DNA of 64,000 bases, taken from the NCBI RefSeq assembly GCF_000187245.1, contig NC_027862.1, positions 558,001 through 622,000 of the forward strand, written 5' to 3'. Positions 46,632 to 56,134 of this stretch are shown here, one piece after another. Within the stretch, counting starts at the first letter, position 1. Each line of letters starts with the position of its first letter. Source of the DNA: Ogataea parapolymorpha DL-1. Taxonomy: Eukaryota > Ascomycota > Pichiomycetes > Pichiales > Pichiaceae. The notes beneath the pieces were generated by a model, which did not search any database, was not told the origin of the DNA, and worked only from the letters and a program-made list of their open reading frames with translations. A program made the translations under genes and the position numbers.

Positions 46632-49074
46632 AGTCCTCGTCGTCCGACGCCTCCGGCACAGGTTCGGGCTCGGGAGCAAGGGGCTGCTGTCGTCTGCGCT
46701 TGTTTAGCAGTCTGGAAACGGCCATCAACGAACCAATGGCCGACTCCACCACAAACCGCCGCCATTGCGCCCACACGCTCTCGTTGACGTCCACAAACGT
46801 GAACCCGCCGTCGTCGTCGAGCCGGATCTCGCCATGACGCGAGGTGTACCACTTGTACGCAAACCGCATGCTATAGCCAACAACCACGGCGGCCACAGCC
46901 CACAGCAGCAGCGCAGCAAGAAGCCCAAGCCGCGGATGCAGCCGGTTGAATTCCTCCTCGCGGCCCTTGCATGGCACAGGCGACTCGCTCTTGTCGAACT
47001 CGGTGCCTCCCTCGCACGTCGAGAGCGGGATCTTACGGTAGCCGGTTGCCGGATAGTACTCGACGGGCGCGTTATCGGCAAAACAGATGTCCTGGTGGCT
47101 CGGCGGGCTGTAACCGGGGACGAGCCGACAGAGACCGTCGGGCGTGAGATAGTAGTTGAAGTCGCACTCATAGTCTTGTCGCGTGCACTTGCAATTGCGG
47201 ACAATTTTCGGCTCTGTCATGGTCCGGCCGCCGATCTGGCACAGTCTGCCGGGGACTTTGCGTGTATACTGCACTTCGTGGCCAAACAGACAGTTGTCTG
47301 CCTGGAACGGGTGTTTGGGCGTCCAAGTCTCAAAATCATCATCCGAGCACTTTTTCGCAAGCAGCTGGCTGAAATCGATCCGAAACACTCTCGTTTTGTC
47401 ACCTCTGGCCAGCGGAACCCTCGTGAACAGCATGAACACCAGAGAGTTGTCGCCCGGCACCGTGGAAATGTCCTCTACCGTGACCTGCTCCTTGGTGAAC
47501 TGGAAATCGACCCACGTGTCGCCCTCGTCCACAGAGTAGCTCAGAACGTTGGTGTTGTCCTTGCCGTTCACCAGAACGATCACCGAGCCCTGGTCGCCGT
47601 ACTCCCATAAATAAACACCTTTTCTCACCTCTTTCCACGTTATTCCACCGTCCTTTGTCAAAAAAGTGTGTCCGTCGTAGTAGTTGCCGAGCTGCGGGCC
47701 GACGTTGCCCACGCCAATCATCATGCCGACCGCACTGGCCGACGCAAACGTGTCGCGGTAGTCGGCGCGCTCCGTGAACCCGTGCAGGTGCAACGAGCAT
47801 TGCTCGAGACTCTGACCGCTACACAGCCGCTGGTTCTCAGAATCGACAACGGGTGGCTGCAATAGCGACCACTGCGCGCCGTCGTTGTGGGTAATCATAG
47901 ACCTGACTCGCTTCTTGGCTCCTTTTCTGGCGTCGCCCGGGTTGGCCACCACGTTCGTAACAATCAGGCCTTCTAGTCCCGTGATCTTCTCAAAGTCAAC
48001 GTAGCCGCTCTCGTCGCGGTTCGTGCTATCGAGGATCGTCACGTACTCCGTGCCGTTGCTGTTGGACTTGAGGAGCGTGCCGTACTCGGTGCCCGTCACG
48101 GGATTTGTGGTCACGTGCATGAACACGGCCTTGGAGTTGCCGGAGAGCACGGTGTAGGCCTGCCGTTTGCTGAGCTGGATGTTTGGAGGGAGGCGTGCTG
48201 GGGCCCACGAGATGCCGTCGAGCGAGACGTGCGGCTGCAGAGAGTCGTGGGCGGTCTCTGTAGCTGCGACCCAGTAGTCGCCGGTGCGGCCGACGCCGAT
48301 GAGTCTGTCGAGCAGCGTCGATCGACTCTTGAACAGGTCGGCCGACGCAACGAGACTCGACCGGTACTCTGTGGCCTCGTTGGCGTCCTTCTCGCACAGG
48401 ATCCACTCGCCGCCGGCAAACTCGCACCGCCGCACGTTCTCCTGGATCTTCAGCCACCGCTTGCCCGACGCATACGTGTGGTACGCGGCCAGCCGGCACG
48501 CCTTGGAGTACGGGTCGTTGCAGCCCTCCTGGCCCATGAAAATGAGCCGTTTCGGGTTCGACGGATGGAAGTACAGCGTCGCAATGCCTGCCACAGCCTT
48601 ACTGGGCGTCCGGAACGATTTCCAGTTGTCTGCTCTGTCCAAGGAGTATACTATCTTGTCGTTGACGGCCAGCAGATAAACGTTGGTCGAGCGGTACGGG
48701 TCGACGTAAATGTCGAGAAACTCGTCGTCGGGCGCGACCTCTTCCCAGACCTGGCCCTGGTTGTGGCTCACAAAGACCTCGTTCTGGTTGGTCAGGACGA
48801 GAACGGTTTCGTCGGAGTCGCCGGGCAGTTTGTCCAAATAAACGTATTTCTTGACTTTTCCCTGGAACGTGAAGTAGGTGGTGCGGACCTTGCCGTCGTT
48901 GAAGCCGTCGCGTGCGTCCTCGGGCGCGCCCTCGCGCTCGTCCGGGTTCTCGTCGGAATCTGGGCTCTGCGTGGCTGGTGTCACGTGATCCTGGTCCGCG
49001 CTCGCGGTGGTGCTGGCGGCGGCAGCCAGGCTGAGTATGCACCCGATTATCCAGTACAGCGCGAGGATCTTCAT
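46621..49074 (-). CDS. VPS10: Vacuolar sorting receptor of the Vps10/sortilin family, single ectodomain
   Basis: This receptor sorts soluble vacuolar hydrolases (carboxypeptidase Y type) at the trans-Golgi and recycles through retromer. The 817-residue protein has a signal peptide (residues 1-26), one Vps10 beta-propeller with BNR/Asp-box-like repeats (SHNQGQVWEEV, TKDGGITWKEV, SVDEGDTWVDF), and a complete 10-cysteine 10CC module (about residues 580-705). A transmembrane helix lies at about 715-738, followed by a cytosolic tail ending in acidic DDEDFTE. S. cerevisiae Vps10/Pep1 (1579 residues) has two such ectodomain units in tandem. Here only one is present, yet every part is intact, so it is not a broken gene. 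The start is the ATG at 49072-49074. Confidence 0.92.
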   Translation of the reverse strand: MKILALYWIIGCILSLAAAASTTASADQDHVTPATQSPDSDENPDEREGAPEDARDGFNDGKVRTTYFTFQGKVKKYVYLDKLPGDSDETVLVLTNQNEVFVSHNQGQVWEEVAPDDEFLDIYVDPYRSTNVYLLAVNDKIVYSLDRADNWKSFRTPSKAVAGIATLYFHPSNPKRLIFMGQEGCNDPYSKACRLAAYHTYASGKRWLKIQENVRRCEFAGGEWILCEKDANEATEYRSSLVASADLFKSRSTLLDRLIGVGRTGDYWVAATETAHDSLQPHVSLDGISWAPARLPPNIQLSKRQAYTVLSGNSKAVFMHVTTNPVTGTEYGTLLKSNSNGTEYVTILDSTNRDESGYVDFEKITGLEGLIVTNVVANPGDARKGAKKRVRSMITHNDGAQWSLLQPPVVDSENQRLCSGQSLEQCSLHLHGFTERADYRDTFASASAVGMMIGVGNVGPQLGNYYDGHTFLTKDGGITWKEVRKGVYLWEYGDQGSVIVLVNGKDNTNVLSYSVDEGDTWVDFQFTKEQVTVEDISTVPGDNSLVFMLFTRVPLARGDKTRVFRIDFSQLLAKKCSDDDFETWTPKHPFQADNCLFGHEVQYTRKVPGRLCQIGGRTMTEPKIVRNCKCTRQDYECDFNYYLTPDGLCRLVPGYSPPSHQDICFADNAPVEYYPATGYRKIPLSTCEGGTEFDKSESPVPCKGREEEFNRLHPRLGLLAALLLWAVAAVVVGYSMRFAYKWYTSRHGEIRLDDDGGFTFVDVNESVWAQWRRFVVESAIGSLMAVSRLLNKRRRQQPLAPEPEPVPEASDDEDFTE

Positions 49075-49162
49075 TGCGTCCCGAAATTAGAAAGTGGGCC
49101 GTTTATATATCTCACATGGTAGTGCCGAAATCGCCGTGGAGAAGAAAAAAAATCCGCCACGG

Positions 49163-51373
49163 CTATAGTCCGTCGTAGTAATAGGAAACCAGGCTTTGTT
49201 CTTCGGCGAGCGTGCATGCGGTCTCAACGGTGTCGACTGCTCTGAGCGCGTCGAGGATCTCGTCGTAGTACGGCGGCGAGTTTTGCGCGATGCCGAACTC
49301 GCTGCCCTGGGTGGTTTGGAGCAGGGCTGCTATGCCCGAGAGCTGCAACCGGTCGAGCAATTTCGCACTCTTGAAAACCCTGCAGAAGAAGACGTTTATT
49401 CCGCGCCGCTGGTATGCAACAATCACGTCTCGGAGGATCTGCACGGCGGACGAGTCCACCGACGTCATGCCGTCGAGGTCAAATACGACATGTCTTATTG
49501 GCCGGTCATTTTTCTGTGCTGCCGGGTGCACGCTGACGGAACCACACAGCTCTAGCCGCCGCAATCGCGCCTTGAGGTCGTTTGTGTTGGTGAACGTGAG
49601 CGGCTCCGGCACTCTGACGATCAGACACGCCTCTCTGTCCTCGAGGCTGGGCTTGTTGGTGGCCGATTGGCCGGCACAGCTTTGGCGGCGATATTCTGAG
49701 TAGCCGGGGATAATCTCCTCGCACGGGTACGCGGTGGTGTCGGAGAGGCCGACGGCGTTTTCGTCAAAGTCCGAGCTGACAAACTCGTCTGTGCCGGCCA
49801 CCCTGGACAGAATCTGGATGCGCGACTTTGTGGAGTGTTTGATCACGCGAATGACCGAGTAAAAGCAGCCGAGCGCGACGCCGAGCTCGATCGAGTAGAC
49901 GAGCGACGCGACGAGCGTGACGACGAACGTGGCCAGCTCGTTGTAGCCGCGCGTGCGCAGATGGAACCGCACGTCACGTGGAGTCTCCTGGACCAGCGCG
50001 AGGCCGACCGTGGCGATGATGGCGTTCAGCACGCACAACGGCAGGTAGTAGACGTAATTGAGCAGGCACGTGGTGACCAACAGCGTGGCCAGCCCCATGA
50101 CGAGGCCGGCAACGGGGGTTTTCGCCCCGATGAACGAGTTGAGCCGGGAACGGCCGTAGCCACCAAACGAGGGCAGGCTGCCGACGAAACTGAGCGCGAG
50201 ACCGGCCGTGCCGAGCGCCACGAGCTCTCTGTTTGACGAGACGGGCATCGGGAGGCTGGAACCAAGACTCTTGCCCGCTGAGGAGCTCTCGAAGAAGCCC
50301 AGTATGGCACACATGAACGACGTCGAAAACAGCTGCGGATACCATTGCCGCAGCTCGCCGCGGAAGGGCACCGTGAACCGGAACTCGTCGATGTCGACCT
50401 TGCCGAGCACGCGGATCCCCTTTTTGTCGAAGCGGAAGTGCGCAGAAAGCACGGTCGAGAGCACCACCACGAACAGGATCTCGGGGAAAAAAGACGCTGC
50501 GCGCACGTGACGTCGGGCAAGCGTCTTTTTCAGCGTGCTGGCTGCGAGCAGCACGAACAACGCCGCGGTGCCGGCCACGAGCGTGGCCGCGTGGTACTGG
50601 TGGCCGTGCTGCCAGATGAATCTCACCTTTTCGGCGGCCGAGTGCACGTGCTCGTCGGGAGGCAGCAGCAGCAACACCGTGTCGATGCCGAGAATCGCGA
50701 TCGTCGAGTTGACAATCATGGTGAGCCCGATCGCAGCAACAAATCCGCGGAGCAGCGTGCCGCACAGCACGTTGTCGATGAAACCGAAACGCAGCAGCCC
50801 GAAAACAAGCAAAATCGCGCCTGAAAACGACGTGATCACCACAAGAATATCCACAGGGTTCACGCCGTCGTTGTGCTTGACGACTTTCTCGATCGCTTGC
50901 CCGACGATCATCGACACGGCCGCCTCGGGCCCCACAATCATCTGAGGCACGGTGCCCAGCACCGCGTACACAGCGGGCGCGAGCGACAGCCCCAGCAGCC
51001 CGCACACGGGCGGCACGTGGGCCACCGCGTTGGCGAAAGACATGCTCAGCGGGATCTGGTACGACGCCAGAGACAGCCCGGCCACCACGTCGTGCACAAA
51101 CAGGTCGAGGCCGTATGCGGGCAACCACGACGAGCAGGGCAGGTAATACGCCGCTTTCTGGGATAGTGTCAGGACAGGCGACTCGCGCACACGCACAACG
51201 TGTCGCGATGTACCGGCCGACCCTATCGATCGCGAGCCGTCGCTGTCGCTGACCGAGCCGTACAGCGGGGCGGGCGAGCCAAGAGCGGTAGAGGGAACAC
51301 GGCCCTGGCCCAGCCTGAGCGAGCCGTCGCGCGAGTCTTTTTCTCTACCGGGGCCAGACATGGGGCCGGACAT
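49163..51373 (-). CDS. SLC26/SulP-family anion transporter with STAS domain
   Basis: The 736-residue membrane protein is of the sulfate permease type. Multiple hydrophobic segments span residues about 85-520, with the family motifs GLSLASYQIPLSMSFANAVAHVPPVCGLL and GPEAAVSMIVGQA near the start of the transport domain. A cytosolic STAS domain covers about residues 590-700 (VRHVVFDLDGMTSVDSSAVQ). It most resembles the uncharacterised yeast protein YPR003C (754 residues, endoplasmic reticulum) rather than the plasma-membrane permeases Sul1/Sul2; this is from memory. Transport substrate is unproven. It starts at the ATG at 51371-51373, with a second in-frame Met four codons later. The N-terminal tail is Ser/Gly-rich. 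Confidence 0.85.
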   Translation of the reverse strand: MSGPMSGPGREKDSRDGSLRLGQGRVPSTALGSPAPLYGSVSDSDGSRSIGSAGTSRHVVRVRESPVLTLSQKAAYYLPCSSWLPAYGLDLFVHDVVAGLSLASYQIPLSMSFANAVAHVPPVCGLLGLSLAPAVYAVLGTVPQMIVGPEAAVSMIVGQAIEKVVKHNDGVNPVDILVVITSFSGAILLVFGLLRFGFIDNVLCGTLLRGFVAAIGLTMIVNSTIAILGIDTVLLLLPPDEHVHSAAEKVRFIWQHGHQYHAATLVAGTAALFVLLAASTLKKTLARRHVRAASFFPEILFVVVLSTVLSAHFRFDKKGIRVLGKVDIDEFRFTVPFRGELRQWYPQLFSTSFMCAILGFFESSSAGKSLGSSLPMPVSSNRELVALGTAGLALSFVGSLPSFGGYGRSRLNSFIGAKTPVAGLVMGLATLLVTTCLLNYVYYLPLCVLNAIIATVGLALVQETPRDVRFHLRTRGYNELATFVVTLVASLVYSIELGVALGCFYSVIRVIKHSTKSRIQILSRVAGTDEFVSSDFDENAVGLSDTTAYPCEEIIPGYSEYRRQSCAGQSATNKPSLEDREACLIVRVPEPLTFTNTNDLKARLRRLELCGSVSVHPAAQKNDRPIRHVVFDLDGMTSVDSSAVQILRDVIVAYQRRGINVFFCRVFKSAKLLDRLQLSGIAALLQTTQGSEFGIAQNSPPYYDEILDALRAVDTVETACTLAEEQSLVSYYYDGL

Positions 51374-51812
51374 GGTAGCGAATGGGAGTTGGAATTTATG
51401 TAAATGGAATATTTTGATGTGTATTTTTTAGTCGGGTCGATGTGGAGGGCAGCTGGGGTCTGTCGACGAACAGGGGGGTGGAGCAAATGCACGGAACACA
51501 TACGGTGCATGTGCTCATCTCGGCCGGTCGCGCGGCACTCCGCCCCCCCCCCCCCCCCCACTCCCCCCACCATCGGCCCGCACCCGTCAGACCTTCTGGT
51601 GCAAGGGTGCGCCTTTATCGCTCCTGAAACAAAAGAGCTCCGGTGATTTGCACAGGATCAAGTGTTTTCTTCCCACAGACCAGAGAGATATTGTGTTGCA
51701 GCCTAGATTGCGTTGCCAAACGAACTCCCAAGTGCACACTAGCCTCTTCCCCCCACGCATCCATTGTATGGCCCCCTACGACTACTACCGCGCACAAATC
51801 TAGCATCAGGAC
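51374..51812. promoter_or_regulatory. Divergent promoter region with poly(dC) tract
   Basis: This 439-bp region separates the anion transporter and the PH-domain gene. It contains an uninterrupted run of 17 C at 51543-51559, followed closely by a second C-rich stretch (ctccccccac). No RNA gene was found. Such poly(dG)/poly(dC) tracts can exclude nucleosomes or form unusual structures, and they vary in length. Confidence 0.55.
51543..51559. repeat. Homopolymer (C)17
   Basis: This is a simple poly(dC) run on the plus strand in an intergenic region. Its length is likely variable between isolates and prone to sequencing error. Confidence 0.9.
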
Positions 51813-53546
51813 ATGACAATCAACAGGAAACCGATTTTTATGATATCGTCCAGGCCAGACCCAGGCACACCGCCCCACGCAGAACCGCAGCGCACGGCCA
51901 ACACGACCACGCACCCGCGCACGAGGGCCAGCACCGAGTCGGCGACTCAGCCTCCGCGCCGGACCGAGACGGTGTCAGGCAGCAAACAGCGATCGCAGTC
52001 TGTGCCGAACTTCGATCTGACCGAGCTCATGGATGCGTTGACTTTTCTAGAGCCCACGCCAGTGTTCCCACCCTCCTACAGCACGCTGGTGCCGGGAAAA
52101 CCCAAACCGGTGTACTCGAACCCAGATGAGGGGCACGAGCTGCTGCCGGACTATCTTCCGACTGTTTACAAGATTACCACGCTATCGCGCAAATTGGAGT
52201 GGATCTCGCCGTACGAGCTTGCGCCGCAGCGGCAGTGGCGATCGGTGATCGTCGAGCTCAACTCGACACAGCTCAACATTTACAATAGAGACGCTGCGGC
52301 ACGGCCTGCGGGCTGTTTGTCGGCAGACGACGAGAGACTGTATAAGTCGCGACTCACAACGTCGCACGACTTGCGCGACAAGGCGTCTTTCGCGCAACAG
52401 GGCCTGCTCGTGCCCGACAACTTGGTGCGCTCCTACTCGCTTCAGTACGCCAAGGTGGGCATAGCGACCGACTACAAGAAGAAAAAACATACGCTGCGGC
52501 TGCGTGTCGAGACAGAGCAGTTTCTGCTGGAATTCCCGACCGTCGAGAGCATGATCGAGTGGTACTGCTGTCTGAATCTAGGAATCGACAACTCGCTCGA
52601 CCTGACCCGCCGCGAAATGCCAAAATATAGAACCGTGCCGCGCCGCCGGCGACGCAACAGACAGCACGGCGACTCGCTGATGGTCGGATACAGACGGCGG
52701 CCGTCGCTTGGGATGTTCCGGCGGCGCGCAAGCTCGGCAGACCTGTCGTCGCTGGTGTCGAGGTGGAAACGCAAGTTTTCGACGGCGGGCTCGAAACTGG
52801 CCGACATGCGGCACGATGAGCCGGGTGTGGTGTTTTCGGACGTGTCCGACCACGAGCCGCTGTCGCTGGAGTCGCCTGCGAACGAGAGTGCTGACGAGGC
52901 GGAGCCGGACGACGAGAGCGACCATCTAGACGCGACGTTCGACGACGACGACGGCGACGCGCCTGCGGAGGAGTACGAGTACGCGCAGCACACTCGGCAC
53001 GGGTCCGACGCGACGCTCGTGACGCTGCTGTCGACGTCGTCTGCCGAGGCCGAAACGGAAGCGATGCCCGAGCCCACCCCGGTGCTGTCGACGCCGTCAT
53101 CGCTGTCGAACGGACTGAGCAGTTCCCCCACGTTGCAGCAGCGCGCCACGCCGTCGACATCGGTGTCCAGCTCGAGCCTTTCTGCGCCGCCCGAGAAGGA
53201 GTTGCGCATGCAGTACAAGTGGGGGGCCGACCTGCGGCTGCCCTCGCGGCGCAAGATCTTGCGCGACTCGATCCGGTGCATGACAACGTTGACCGCGAAC
53301 GAGCGCTGGGCGGGCAAGTACGTTGTGCGCGACGCTGCGTCGATGGACGTGGCTTTGAAATCAGGGGGTGCCAGTTTCTATTCCCCAGATTACACGATCC
53401 CGCACCAGCAGGTGGGGCGCTACTTTGCCGGCGGCGGCGTCGGAGCCGCCCCTCGCCGGCCACAGGGGCTGGAGCGACGGCTCCAGGAGTACGTGGTGAG
53501 TCCTTGCGGTTTGATCCCACGGATCAACGAGGGTTCGCAGCCATGA
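51813..53546 (+). CDS. PH-domain protein (YHR131C/YNL144C-like)
   Basis: The 577-residue protein has a Thr/Pro/Arg-rich N-terminus. A pleckstrin-homology-like domain covers about residues 115-255, starting with YKITTLSRKLEWISPYELAPQ, continuing with WRSVIVELNSTQLNIYN and ending with the VESMIEWYCCLN helix. Basic Arg clusters (RRRRRNR) follow, then a long acidic Ser-rich region. The C-terminal conserved box (MQYKWGADLRLPSRRKILRDSIRCM) resembles the paired S. cerevisiae PH proteins YHR131C and YNL144C, whose function is unknown. Lipid binding at a membrane is a reasonable inference. The start is the ATG at 51813. GC content and Arg use are high compared with the left half of the window. Confidence 0.8.
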   Translation: MTINRKPIFMISSRPDPGTPPHAEPQRTANTTTHPRTRASTESATQPPRRTETVSGSKQRSQSVPNFDLTELMDALTFLEPTPVFPPSYSTLVPGKPKPVYSNPDEGHELLPDYLPTVYKITTLSRKLEWISPYELAPQRQWRSVIVELNSTQLNIYNRDAAARPAGCLSADDERLYKSRLTTSHDLRDKASFAQQGLLVPDNLVRSYSLQYAKVGIATDYKKKKHTLRLRVETEQFLLEFPTVESMIEWYCCLNLGIDNSLDLTRREMPKYRTVPRRRRRNRQHGDSLMVGYRRRPSLGMFRRRASSADLSSLVSRWKRKFSTAGSKLADMRHDEPGVVFSDVSDHEPLSLESPANESADEAEPDDESDHLDATFDDDDGDAPAEEYEYAQHTRHGSDATLVTLLSTSSAEAETEAMPEPTPVLSTPSSLSNGLSSSPTLQQRATPSTSVSSSSLSAPPEKELRMQYKWGADLRLPSRRKILRDSIRCMTTLTANERWAGKYVVRDAASMDVALKSGGASFYSPDYTIPHQQVGRYFAGGGVGAAPRRPQGLERRLQEYVVSPCGLIPRINEGSQP

Positions 53547-53716
53547 AAGATCCCCCCTCACACCCCGTGTCAAATTCCACCCATCCAATGAGGGGCTCGC
53601 CAAAAAAAAAAACTGCTCCCGTTTGTGTCGCGGGGTCTGCCAATCACGGCCCGGGTCCCACACCGTATTTTTTAGGAATGTATATATTGTGCATCAACCC
53701 TCCAATAAATTCCAAC

Positions 53717-55819
53717 ATGGTTCTTCGCAGCTTTGTCAACCTCACGGAACGGACAGGAGCGTCGTTTGCGCGGCGGCGGGCGTCCAACGTGTCGTCCTCG
53801 TCGGGCAGCAAGTGCTATTCGCACCCCTTTTTCAAGCCCTCCTACTCGAAGCCCCAGGATCTACTCATAGTGGATGACGTTGCCCGTGAGGACTCTGGTC
53901 GCAAAACACGGTACAGCCGGTACTGCAACATCCTTACGCCCGCGGCGATGGTGACGCGCAACTATGTGATATTCGACCAGTCGCAAAACACCGACGATGA
54001 GACCCGTGGGCAAACCCCGATCCTGCTCAAGAAGGCAGGCGGCAAAACAAACAAGAACGGCCACATGAGTGTGTGCGTGGGCGCGGTCGCCAACGGCCGT
54101 CGCCAGCTGCGGCTTCGGCGGTCGAATTCCACCACCGTGCGCACCTTTGCCCTGGAAAGACCGACTGGCAGGAGAGAGTACTCTACGGTGCACGAACTGG
54201 AACGACAGCTGCGCGATCTCCAGGTGGGGGAGATGGGGGAGACGGGGGAGACTGCTGAGAAGTCTGAGCAGGCGAAGGAAGTCGATCCAGCCACCCCACT
54301 CTCGGTTCACGAACGTCTGATTGACGAGCTGCTGTCCAGCAACCGGCCGAGCGAGGTGCTGGCCGTCTACTTCAACCTCAGAGGCAAGGGTTTAGTCCCC
54401 ACCACTGCTCTGTACAACAAAGTCTTGCGCTCGATCCCGCAACGCACCGACACCGGTGAGTCCGCCGAGGACAAGCTCACACACCTGCTCAACGTGTACT
54501 CGGACATGTTGTCCAACAATTTGAAGCCATCCGACGAGACATACGAGCTGGTGGTGGGCCCACTGCTGAAGGGCGCGCAGAACAGCTATAGCACGGGCGA
54601 GTTCCGCAACAGCAACGACTTCTTCCGCATTGCGCTCGAGCTGTTCCTCATAAGCCACAACTCCAACGCGGCCATCCGCTTCGACCAGGCCGTCTACCAC
54701 GACCTCGTGCGGGGCCTAAACAGGTTCAAGTGTGTGCAGATTCTCGCTGCCGACAAGCTCTACGAGCTGCTCAAGTCACGTGTCGATTTGACCGAAAACT
54801 TAGGCCTGTTTTTGCAGCTGCTCAAATACGCCGGTTACTCCAAAAACACCGGCCTTGTCAACGCCCTATACCACGATATCAACGACAGCATCGATGCCAA
54901 GGTGCTGGAGGCACAGCAGTACGACATTTACGCTGTCATGCTCGAGTCACTCCTTCTTTGCGGTCAGTCCGCCGAGGCAGCCGCTTTTCTCGACCAGGTG
55001 GTCGGCCACTGCGACAAGTCGGAGCAGCATGCGCTTTCCAAGCTCCTCTCGAGCTTCATTGCCGGTCAGGCTGCCCTAGACCCCGCCAAGGCCTACAATT
55101 CGTACCTCAAATTCAACGCCGTCGACTGGCTGCCAGAGGTGTCTGTGGCCAGTCTGGCGCTCGTGATGAGAAAGTTCCTCGACGGTAACGACTTCGGCTC
55201 GGCATTACAGGTGTGGAACATGATCGTGCCGCGCAAAGACTTCGACGAGGCTATCCAACAGCTTGTTCAGCACGACGACTACGAGTATCTCTCGTCGATG
55301 GTTGACACTCTTGTCGGCGCAGCGCTCGACAGAATGGACAGACAGAACCTCATCAGATTTACAAGAGAAATCATCATCAAGGACAGCCTCGTGCTGTCAA
55401 ACGAGTCGCTCCTGAACCTCGTGTCGTACCTCAACTCGAACGAGAGACAAACCGAGCTCGCCACGGCGCTCGTCATCAACCAGGGTTACAAGAAGTCCAG
55501 AGATGGCACGAGCCTCAACAACTACCTGTCGCTGCTCGTCGATTTCCTCACCCCATCCCAGTACCAGTCCCTTTTCGGCTCAGGACTCTTCAAGACTGCT
55601 GTGGAGCAGTATAGAGTGGTCAACGACAACATCTACGGCCTGATCAAGATCTTTGATTATGTCAGCAACCTGTCGCAGATGACGGACCAAATCAAGCTCA
55701 AGATGAAGTACTACGGCAAGGTGCTGAGCTTTGAGTTTGAGGACGCGTCCAACCACTATGTGCAGCTGCCGGCTGAGCTGACGAGGTTTAAGCAGTATGT
55801 CTCGCAGCTGGCAGAATGA
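53717..55819 (+). CDS. Mitochondrial PPR-like protein (RPM2/RMD9/CCM1 type)
   Basis: The 700-residue protein has an Arg/Ser-rich, acid-free N-terminus (MVLRSFVNLTERTGASFARRR, counted from its first 20 residues as a likely mitochondrial presequence). The rest is helical and repetitive, with pentatricopeptide-like pairs such as PSEVLAVYFNLRGKGLVPTT and YNKVLRSIP near residues 215-245. It probably acts on mitochondrial RNA or translation. Candidate relatives are Rpm2 (mitochondrial RNase P subunit), Rmd9 and Ccm1; I cannot decide between them by eye. The ATG at 53717 is preferred. The frame is open further upstream into the PH gene, with an additional ATG at 53678 inside a TATA-like sequence. 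Confidence 0.75.
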   Translation: MVLRSFVNLTERTGASFARRRASNVSSSSGSKCYSHPFFKPSYSKPQDLLIVDDVAREDSGRKTRYSRYCNILTPAAMVTRNYVIFDQSQNTDDETRGQTPILLKKAGGKTNKNGHMSVCVGAVANGRRQLRLRRSNSTTVRTFALERPTGRREYSTVHELERQLRDLQVGEMGETGETAEKSEQAKEVDPATPLSVHERLIDELLSSNRPSEVLAVYFNLRGKGLVPTTALYNKVLRSIPQRTDTGESAEDKLTHLLNVYSDMLSNNLKPSDETYELVVGPLLKGAQNSYSTGEFRNSNDFFRIALELFLISHNSNAAIRFDQAVYHDLVRGLNRFKCVQILAADKLYELLKSRVDLTENLGLFLQLLKYAGYSKNTGLVNALYHDINDSIDAKVLEAQQYDIYAVMLESLLLCGQSAEAAAFLDQVVGHCDKSEQHALSKLLSSFIAGQAALDPAKAYNSYLKFNAVDWLPEVSVASLALVMRKFLDGNDFGSALQVWNMIVPRKDFDEAIQQLVQHDDYEYLSSMVDTLVGAALDRMDRQNLIRFTREIIIKDSLVLSNESLLNLVSYLNSNERQTELATALVINQGYKKSRDGTSLNNYLSLLVDFLTPSQYQSLFGSGLFKTAVEQYRVVNDNIYGLIKIFDYVSNLSQMTDQIKLKMKYYGKVLSFEFEDASNHYVQLPAELTRFKQYVSQLAE

Positions 55820-56134
55820 GTGTGGTAATGATACAATGAGATATATTAATGAATTTACTCCGTACGAATGAAGTTATTAATACCTTAGAGGGGTGTCAAT
55901 GGTAATTGAAGTGGGGGATAATGAAGGATACTGGTGAAGGTCTTTTCCGTTTTTTATTCATATCACGTGATGTTAACTTCAACCCCCGCACCACGGGAAC
56001 GCCCCGTGCTTGCTTCGCGCGAAAATTCGCCGGGCGTAAATTTTCGGCCAGCCCGCGTGGCGGTGGTGTGCAGTGGGAATTTTGCGAGTGAAAAATATTA
56101 AAACATTTTTACAAGGACTTTCACAGATATCGAA
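55820..56134 (+). promoter_or_regulatory. RPL42 promoter with CACGTG box
   Basis: This 315-bp region lies between the PPR-like gene and RPL42. TCACGTGA at 55973-55980 contains the CACGTG core bound by Cbf1, a factor tied to ribosomal-protein promoters in several non-Saccharomyces yeasts. It lies about 155 bp before the ATG. GC-rich repeats (gggaacgccccgtgc, cgcgcgaaaattcgccggg) follow. No RNA gene or additional open frame was found. Confidence 0.5.

Noticed and set aside
48115..49122. 335-codon plus-strand frame opposite VPS10
   Set aside because: It is a GC-rich antisense shadow. The minus-strand protein has signal peptide, ten cysteines and membrane helix, so the antisense frame is not needed.
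49974..51128. 384-codon minus-strand frame inside the anion transporter gene
   Set aside because: It is the same strand in another frame. The translation is dominated by Arg and Ala and lacks any domain, while the transporter frame is clearly conserved.
52354..53520. 388-codon minus-strand frame opposite the PH-domain gene
   Set aside because: It is an antisense shadow in GC-rich DNA with an Arg/Ser/Ala-rich translation and no domain.
53219..53716. N-terminal extension of the PPR-like gene into the PH gene
   Set aside because: It overlaps the conserved 3' end of the PH-domain gene and passes an 11-A run. The ATG at 53717 gives a good mitochondrial presequence.
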